Positions 57,189-64,000 of a DNA stretch of 64,000 nucleotides are shown piece by piece. A model generated the notes under the pieces. The model was not told where the DNA came from. It was given only the letters and a program-made list of their open reading frames with translations, and did no database searches. A program made the position numbers and the translations under genes. Every line of letters begins with the position of its first letter. Within the stretch, counting starts at the first letter, position 1. The DNA comes from Tetracladium setigerum (taxonomy: Eukaryota > Ascomycota > Leotiomycetes > Helotiales): contig PZJY01000002.1 of NCBI GenBank assembly GCA_031472005.1, positions 992,001 through 1,056,000 on the forward strand, read 5' to 3'.

Positions 57189-59503
57189 ATGTCTCCGCGA
57201 GGTATGTTGTAGCTCCTCCTGTCTTCCTTACCTTCGAGGCTGTCGCCTTGCCCAAGTTAGTGAGGCATTAAGTGAACAACCAAAGCATGAAGAGTTCTAT
57301 TCTTGAGAATTCTACTGCTACAAGTTGCATCTACTCATCTGCCAGCATAATCCCTTTCTTCCCTTCTATGCCTGAATTCGAGAATCTATCAAGCAAACAA
57401 ACTAACCTCTCCCACAGTGACAGTTACCCTCGCAGCCTTGAACAGCAACCTAGAACCCGCAGTACGAGTCTTCAACCTCGACAGTGACAACATCTCGATT
57501 CCAGTTGGACGAGCCTCCAAAACCGTGAGCAAGGGATTACAAGGTGCACGGGAGAATGCTTGGTTTGACAGTCCGGTTATGTCTCGCGATCATGCCGAGT
57601 TGTTACTTGATCTAGGCACTGATGTAAGCTCCCTCCACACTCGCATCTCGATATCTTGACACTAATGATTCTTTAGGCACTTGCAATTCAAGACATCGGC
57701 TCCATGCATGGAACATATCTCAACGGGTCGAGAATCCAGGCAAATCTCCCTACCGAGCTGAGCGATGGCGATGAGATTGTATTTGGGGCAGAGGTCCGCC
57801 GCGGATCCGAACTCTTTCCTGCCTGCGCATTCCGCATCAACTACGAATTCAGTCCTTACCGGGCGACAAATACCTACTCTTTCCCGGAAACATCGGACAA
57901 CGAAGACATAGACGGAGAGGGAGATTTTACTGACGAGGATTCCGAGAACGAAGAGCTCTCGAGCGAGGACGATGAATCAGTCGTAGTCACGCACACAAGA
58001 GTCTCACAATCAAGTCAGCCAATTGATCTGACCAGAGACGATTCTCCTACATGCGTTACCATCGACTCTGCCAAGGCTTCGCCAAAAAAGCTGCGAGTTG
58101 AAGAAGATCCCTTTGCCGACACTGAGTCTGACTCTCACTCCGACTCTGAATTTGATCATTCTTTCTTATCGGAGATTGAAGCTGAATACGAAACTCAATC
58201 CCTTCAGCGCAAGGATAATTCAGACCTCGACGAAGCATCCGATGACGATGGTATTATCCACGAGGATATCGAAGAGTTCGCGGCTGAGCTAGATGCAGCT
58301 ATGAATAGCAGTGTGGACGACTACGATTCAGATGTAGCATCGGCATCATCTGAAGGGCGACCACAAGGACTTGTGTCCAGTCTACCATCATCACCAACAG
58401 TCATAAAGGGTGCCGAGCGGATGTTGATCCCAGATGATGAGCACAACGACTTCGGTCTTCCAAAGGCCGCCGAAGAGGCAATGCGCGCAATGGCAGACAA
58501 TGGTCTACTTCCGGCCAACACAAGTTCGTTTCCCCAATTTACGCCTATCTACAGCCCTGCGTTTTCAGGCACCCAATACCACAGCATGGGCGATCCAGTA
58601 GGTGTAGCCACAGGCGTGTTACGTTCTCCCGTCATTCCAGATACTTTCGCAAACGCATCTCAATCATCTACCACAGGAAGACATACTTTCTCGAACCGAC
58701 AGCCCAGTCCTTCTGATGCAGCAATGGCCAAGGGTACGGAGATGAAGGATTTTGACATTCAAGTATCGTCTGTCAGATCCACTGCAAATCTTGGTCAGGG
58801 GTATGGGAAAGAGGAATATTTCCAAGCTCGAGAACAAAATAAGGCCAAGATCCAGAGTCATCAAGCTTGGACAGGAAGTGAAGGAATGACTGAAACACCG
58901 ACTGCACAAGCTCCAACGATTCCTACAGCCCGAGTCTTTAAGGCTTGTTCAACACCACGTATGAGAATGATGGCAAGCTTGAAATCGTTAGAGAATGACA
59001 GGGCCGATGCCGAAAAGCAGCTAACCGAGCCTTCGAAGCTTCTCCCATCTCCTGCGATCACAAGCTTTGAGGAACAATCTGTCGCCTCGCTCGATCTCCC
59101 AGCTATCTCAGTAGCCCCACCGCCTGTACGTTCGGTCCTGAGAATTGACGAAATCATCGAGCAAAACGTGGCCGATCCAGAGGACATCATCCGAAAGCGC
59201 AAGGCTGATGATATTTCCAACGCTGTGGAGGATGATATCAGGCTATGGGCTTCTTCTCTGAACTCTGTCAACGTCGCCGTGAACTCTGCCATCACCACAC
59301 AATCGCAAGCTCCAACTCCTGCGCCAACCCCTGCCGAGATTGCTGTTATTGTATCATCAGCGTTAGCCGAGCCGTGTGAGCAACCACCTGCAAAGAAGAT
59401 GCGAAAGTTCATTGAGAACGTCGCCTATGCTGCCCTCGGTGGCGTTGCAGTTGGTGCTGCTTTATTCGGCAGCTTGGTAGCAACAGCACCAGATTTCATG
59501 TGA
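57189..59503 (+). CDS. FHA-domain protein with C-terminal membrane anchor
   Basis: Exons 57189-57201, 57418-57623 and 57677-59503 encode 681 residues. The start MSPR is split by an intron after the fifth codon's first base. The FHA domain (residues about 5-125) has ISIPVGRASK (binding Arg), MSRDHAELLLDLG, QDIGSMHGTYLNGSRI and LSDGDEIVFGAE. A long acidic, disordered region follows with a SUMO-interaction-like motif (QPIDLTRDDS). The last 30 residues form a hydrophobic helix (NVAYAALGGVAVGAALFGSL) with a short polar end, typical of a tail-anchored protein. It probably reads phospho-threonine signals at an ER or nuclear membrane. It may belong with fungal Far9/10-like FHA tail-anchored proteins, but I cannot confirm this. 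Confidence 0.85.
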
Positions 59504-61500
59504 AGAGCAACTCTCGACACGACGTCTTGCGATGCTGCGCTCCGTAATTCGAGTTTTTCTTCTACGACAACCTCCAAACATTTCATTTCTTAGACTCCTC
59601 CAAAGTCAACAAACAGTAGGGGTGGAACACAACAAGGGCGGTGGGAATTGGTAGAAAGGATGCCATATTTACATGGTAATGCGGTGTTTTGTCCTGCGCT
59701 TGCCTTTTTTTAAATCTTTTTTGCGCGGTCGCAAGGTTAATTATTGGACGAACGAGTACGGTGCGTCGCTTGCTTTGCACTATGGCGTTTCCATCGGTGG
59801 TTTTTGGCTGGCGCTTATGGTGTTGTGGGAGATTTGGGCGGACCGCTTATGGATGATATGGAATATCTATTATGCTATGGGTGGGTGGGTGGATGGATCT
59901 TTCCTTTTTCTCTCAACGACATTTTACACGCCTGGGTTTTGCAGTCGTTTACTTGCTTTTTTTGCTTCATCCTGCGTGCGCTCAACGATGGGTCTGGGGT
60001 TTGGGACAAATGCCCCATCCATGAATATTTACGTGTGGGATTGCGGGGCGGGGGAAGTAAGCAATACATAGCTAGATATCTAGCTAAAGCCATCGGGATA
60101 ATAGGGGAATGCAGCATCGAATATTCAACTCAAGCCATGTCTGCATTAAATTTGAGTGACAAGTCCTAAGTTCTCCCTTGCCCAACTGATCCAGTCACCA
60201 ATCGACAACGGTAAAAACGTGAAACATAGTTTTGATAAGTGAGTAACTAACTACCTGCCTAAGTAGTAAGCAAGTGCCACAGCTACACACACCCACCTAC
60301 CGTGACCCACAGAAACTGCGTCGTCGTCGGTGTGCAGTTGTTGCCATATGTTACTGCATGTTGTGCAGCCATGCCAGCAATGCATGCAGTGCAGTCCGAA
60401 GTACAGAAACAGTGCAAGGAAGGTATATAATCTTGGCATTAAAGTAGTGAGTGTGCATCATCCCTTGATTCTTCGAGCTCAAAAAACAGTACATACATGA
60501 ATAGAGATTGTACAAGTTGCTCATCTACATTTTTGACATAACAAGTTAAAGAGGAGGGTATAGGCGCTATTGAGTGATATTGTGTCGGAAGATTCACCTT
60601 CTCTACATCGTCTTTGTTGCTCGGAAGGAAGAGAAAGAAGAGAGGGTGGGGGGAGGGGAAGGGTCTTCAGGCACACGAATAACGAGGTCCGAGTTGCGTG
60701 TGATTGATCATATTTCTTGACGATTAAGCAAGAAGTGTTTCTTGTCGATCGGTGTTACTGTTTATCTTTTAGTCTGAAGGGAAAAAAGTGTGCGGTATGG
60801 TTGCGTTATTGGTCAGGTGGTTGATGTTGGTGGTTGTGGAGGTGGAGTGACGAAAACAGTATCATTATGCTTGGTTATTTTGGATCGGGATATAGTTTTG
60901 ATTGGAAGATTCAAGGTCAGAAAGTTATACAGAAGTAAAGGTGGAAGAGAGAATGGGGAACTGGAGGAAGAATTCCTTTCTTTTCCTGATGGAAGCGAGG
61001 AGCGTACTATCCCTAAATGTCAGAATAGAAAAAAAATCACCTCAATATACCTCTATCTCCATAGATAACCCAATACTGAAAAATTTACCAATCAACCAAA
61101 TAACGTCAGTCATGATGAGCGTGCAAGATTCCGATAAAATTTGCAAAGTCCCTGGACGGAATAACGACATGGTTTCTATGGGAACTCCATGATTCCATCA
61201 AACGCCCACAACTCGCTTACCATCGCTCTATGGTGCATACCTATACTTTCCCCTCCTAGAGCTCCTCTTCTACTCTGGTAAGGAACAACTCAATTCAAGG
61301 ACTTTTGTACGAGGATGAGAGCCATGCATGGATATCGGCCCTTTTGAACCAGTCAATTTGCTGTGTCGAATGCTGTAGTTCGGTTCAATATATCGTTTTA
61401 AACGCACTAGACAATATCTTTTAACAAGCGAGCTGGGAGGGGAAATACTTACGGAGAACGATCTGGCCAGACGCGGCTGTTCAAGAATATGTAATCAAGG

Positions 61501-61540
61501 TATACCTAGGTAGGTAGGTAGGTATCTATAGTAGGTAGGG
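61501..61540. repeat. Longest TAGG tandem of the window
   Basis: TATACCTAGGTAGGTAGGTA and GGTATCTATAGTAGGTAGGG are adjacent, giving CCTAGG followed by four TAGG units and a further TAGG cluster. It resembles the shorter copies in other spacers. Confidence 0.65.
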
Positions 61541-63003
61541 TTGGGATAGCGGGCCGTGCCTTGGGGTGTACAGTACTTGAAGATTGAGAGATATCATGCA
61601 CAGGATTGTTTCTCGGTACCTACATTGATAACTTATATTGATCATCCAGCCCCGGCCGGCAGACACATACACATTTGCGTACATGGAGGCTGATCGCAAA
61701 GCCGATACTTCACCTTCTGCCGAAGAAGCCAACAATGGGCGAATGACGAATCAAGGTCATGGGAAACGCTTTCTGTGCTCTATAAACGTAAATTGTTATA
61801 CTGTGCTGAGTGGGGGTCAGGGTATGAAGGAACTGGTCTGCGTATTTGTTTTGACGGAGGAAAAATAACGCATGCATCATTGGATTTTGGTGAAGGTTAT
61901 ACCCCGGATTGTGGGATGGAGGGGATACACAAGAGGTGGATGCGGTGAAGGGAGAAGTGTAAACAGGAACTAGCGAAAATTATGAAGAGTTGTTTTCTTA
62001 AATCTTCTCGCCCGATGTAATTTATAGCATTTGTTGTACAATAACTTACCGGCTTTGGAGAATCGGTTTCTGCCGAAGCCACATCTTCAGCGTTGCCAAG
62101 AATTGCTGTCGCAACGACCTGGTTGATATATTACTGTATCACCTTTTTCTTCTATTTATTTACTGTAAATCAGAAAATACTTCATATATTTCGATATAAC
62201 TTGTAAAGACGGTTTTTAATTCCTATTTTACCTATTTCTCCTTGACGCCTACCGTCCATTACAAAAATTGAAGTTCTTGGCAACCCTTTTGTACAACAAG
62301 GAATACACGTCCATCACCTGGCATCATGTCTGCTTATTTTTCGCCCCCTGACTAGAAAATTTCCCATTCATTTAATCTTGACGTAAATCATAAAAGGATC
62401 TTTGTGGATGTAGGATCTTATTCTAGCCAAGGTAAACGTCGACCCGACTGACCCACACTAGATATCTCTCCACATGCACACCCTCAGCTTCTGCTTCCCA
62501 GCTTGTACAACCTTGTACAACCTCTACCCACCTGTCAAAAATGGCATTGCCGCATTGACAAAGCGACTTGGAGGGCCCATCGCAGCATCAGCATGACCAT
62601 GATGCCCAATCGCAAACTGAGCCTAGCGTTTCTAAAATATCTCGGCTTGGGCCTAACTCGGTACTCAAGGAAAAGGGTGAGACGGCGACTCGCATATTTT
62701 GAGACGAATTGTGTCATGAGCAGCGTGACGGATAGCTACATCGGAATCATTTGAACTTCGAGTAGAACGGCGTTTGGCCGCGCTGTGTTGTCCGTGGAAA
62801 GTGGAAGTACGAAGGCAGCAAGCGATATACTTGGCGCGCAATGAATTCTAAAAACATGTACATGGAGGGTACTCGGCATGAGAGCGCCTGGACATGCCCG
62901 TCCCGGAGATTGATAATACAATTTGCAAATTCTCATCACACATATGCTCGTGGTTGCAGCCCTACAATCAGGATGAATGAGCCTTCTTGACATAAACCCA
63001 ACC

Positions 63004-63182
63004 AATTCTCGAATGGAATGACCATTTTGCGCTACACAAGAAAGTGGACCCGACATCGAAATAAAGGTGCGGGAAGGACATTAAACGGACAAGATTACGC
63101 TTTGTCGGCACGGAGATACCTCCTTAACAACACATTCGCCAGATCTTCGAATGAAATAATCATTTTCGGCTACGCAAGAAAT
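63004..63182. repeat. Imperfect 40-bp direct repeat
   Basis: Segments 63004-63043 and 63143-63182 align over about 40 bases (TCGAATGGAATGACCATTTT against TCGAATGAAATAATCATTTT, then GCTACACAAGAAA against GCTACGCAAGAAA). Most differences are G/A or C/T transitions. It could be an old duplication or a transposon scar. Confidence 0.4.
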
Positions 63183-63909
63183 GCAGCAGCTCTGTTGGAG
63201 GAAGGGGAGTGGGGGAATTCTGAGAGTAAAGATCGACCAGCAAATAACCTGTACCATTGACTCGGGTTGTTGGCTGTTCGCGGCAAGGATGGTGGTCGCC
63301 AACGCCTCATATTAGAGCCATCACCAGGCCGTTTTACTTCAAGCTATCATTACCAGCGATATACCCTCGCCGCTATGTACAGAGAACTGCTCTCCAATCC
63401 TTATTCAGCACGATGCCTAGTTATTCTCGGGTTGCCAACCGATGTTCTAGGTCCGAGCCGTGTGAGAAGCGGTGAGACTTTTCTCTGTATCTCTTTTCCT
63501 GGTTGTCTTCGGTTTGGTTGCACTTCTCCTCGTCCTGGTGGCTAGGGATTGGATATACGGGTAGAGATGCCCAATGTCCACTCAGTCGTACATCATTAAA
63601 TGTTTGGCAGCCCAAGGGAGCAGACGAAACGAGGCGTCTCTTTGTCTGGTTGCCTTATATTGGAATTTCGGTGGATAGCGTTGCGGCGAGGTGTTTGAAA
63701 ATGATAAATAGCCTTGATGCCCCCTCCATCGCCAGAGAAGTTCGACTTTCTTCAAAACCTTGATTAAGGACAGGAAGTGCAAATTTTCTAATACTTTGAT
63801 TGACATCCATCATTGCAGTCTCAGCCCTTCGCGTCCCAACTACATACCCGGACGAAGGAAACACTTCTCCAAACCTCGCCAGTAGACCCACCTCAAAACT
63901 TTTACCATC

Positions 63910-63989
63910 ATGTCTCAGCCTGGAGATTGTACTTGTATTGGTGGTATGGCCGTGCAAATTTGCATTGGTTGTGCTGGTTCAGCACGCGG
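63910..63989 (+). CDS. First exon of a Cys-rich protein, cut by the window edge
   Basis: The ATG at 63910 in a good context (CATCATGTC) opens a 26-codon exon that reads MSQPGDCTCIGGMAVQICIG, then CAGSARG, ending at a consensus donor (GTACGT) at 63990. Four cysteines in 20 residues, without a signal peptide of usual length, suggest a small metal-binding or intracellular Cys-rich protein. The rest is outside the window, so function is unknown. Confidence 0.45.
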
Positions 63990-64000
63990 GTACGTTCTCC

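Larger units (their letters stand above)
59504..63909. other. Gene-poor 4.4 kb, with motif copies and an exon-like island
   Basis: No gene has firm support. Open frames occur at 59673-60169 and 61638-61868 on the plus strand and elsewhere, but without motif or splice context. The region holds the longest TAGG tandem (61501-61540), purine-rich tracts near 60630-60660, and an imperfect 40-bp direct repeat (63004-63043 and 63143-63182). A short exon-like piece on the minus strand (about 62045-62120, flanked by CAG and GTAAGT) encodes VVATAILGNAEDVASAETD but is not linked to other exons. Confidence 0.45.

Noticed and set aside
59673..60169. Overlapping open frames after the FHA gene
   Set aside because: They are Trp/Phe-rich, overlap in two frames and lie in the likely 3' UTR. 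No start context or homologous feature is seen.
1..64000. tRNA, rRNA, CRISPR array, complete transposon or biosynthetic gene cluster
   Set aside because: I saw no tRNA-like arms, repeat-spacer arrays, transposase or reverse-transcriptase motifs, and no clustered biosynthetic enzymes. A covariance-model scan would be needed to exclude small RNAs.

Overview
The window is nuclear DNA of a filamentous ascomycete (Pezizomycotina). Nearly every gene is split by short introns (about 50 to 100 bp, GT...AG), genes lie on both strands with 0.3 to 1.7 kb spacers, and leaders are pyrimidine-rich. Gene content and protein style suggest Leotiomycetes, but this is from memory of families and is not proven. 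I rebuilt exon structures by hand, using reading phase and family motifs. I see 26 protein genes, two of them cut by the window edges, and no rRNA, tRNA, CRISPR, intact transposon or secondary-metabolite cluster.

Layout. 0-8 kb: edge fragment of a small membrane protein, SERF-like protein, secreted cupredoxin (minus), SMN orthologue (minus), nucleolar RRM protein of the NIFK/Nop15 type. 8-11 kb: gene-poor stretch. 11-21 kb: RHO1 GTPase (minus), mitochondrial ribosomal protein uL24m, Elongator subunit ELP1 (minus), and a Ser-rich DUF3984-like protein divergent from it. 21-31 kb: an acidic unknown protein, an ADCK1/Mcp2-type kinase-like protein (minus), a small single-pass membrane protein, an NDT-type mitochondrial carrier (minus), and complex III subunit QCR7. 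31-38 kb: GT62 mannosyltransferase (minus), DNA-3-methyladenine glycosylase, glutathione reductase. 38-51 kb: two unknown proteins, a short RecQ helicase (minus), the RAM-pathway LRR protein SOG2, another unknown. 51-60 kb: TDP1 (minus), IFRD-family protein (minus), a tail-anchored FHA protein. 59.5-63.9 kb: a 4.4 kb gene-poor stretch, then the first exon of a Cys-rich protein at the right edge.

The genes are mostly housekeeping and do not form one pathway. Loose themes are mitochondrial function (uL24m, ADCK1-like, carrier, QCR7, glutathione reductase), DNA repair (glycosylase, RecQ, TDP1), RNA biology (SMN, NIFK, ELP1) and cell wall or polarity (RHO1, GT62, SOG2). Several neighbours are divergently paired over short shared promoters.

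The most notable observation concerns the sequence itself. Five reading-frame breaks, in the cupredoxin, ELP1 (two), the glutathione reductase leader and TDP1, can each be explained by one base missing from a homopolymer. That pattern fits systematic sequencing undercalls better than five decaying genes. I found no convincing new multi-gene system. The more novel material is a handful of unknown proteins, two dispersed intergenic motif families, and possible dual-start targeting of two enzymes.
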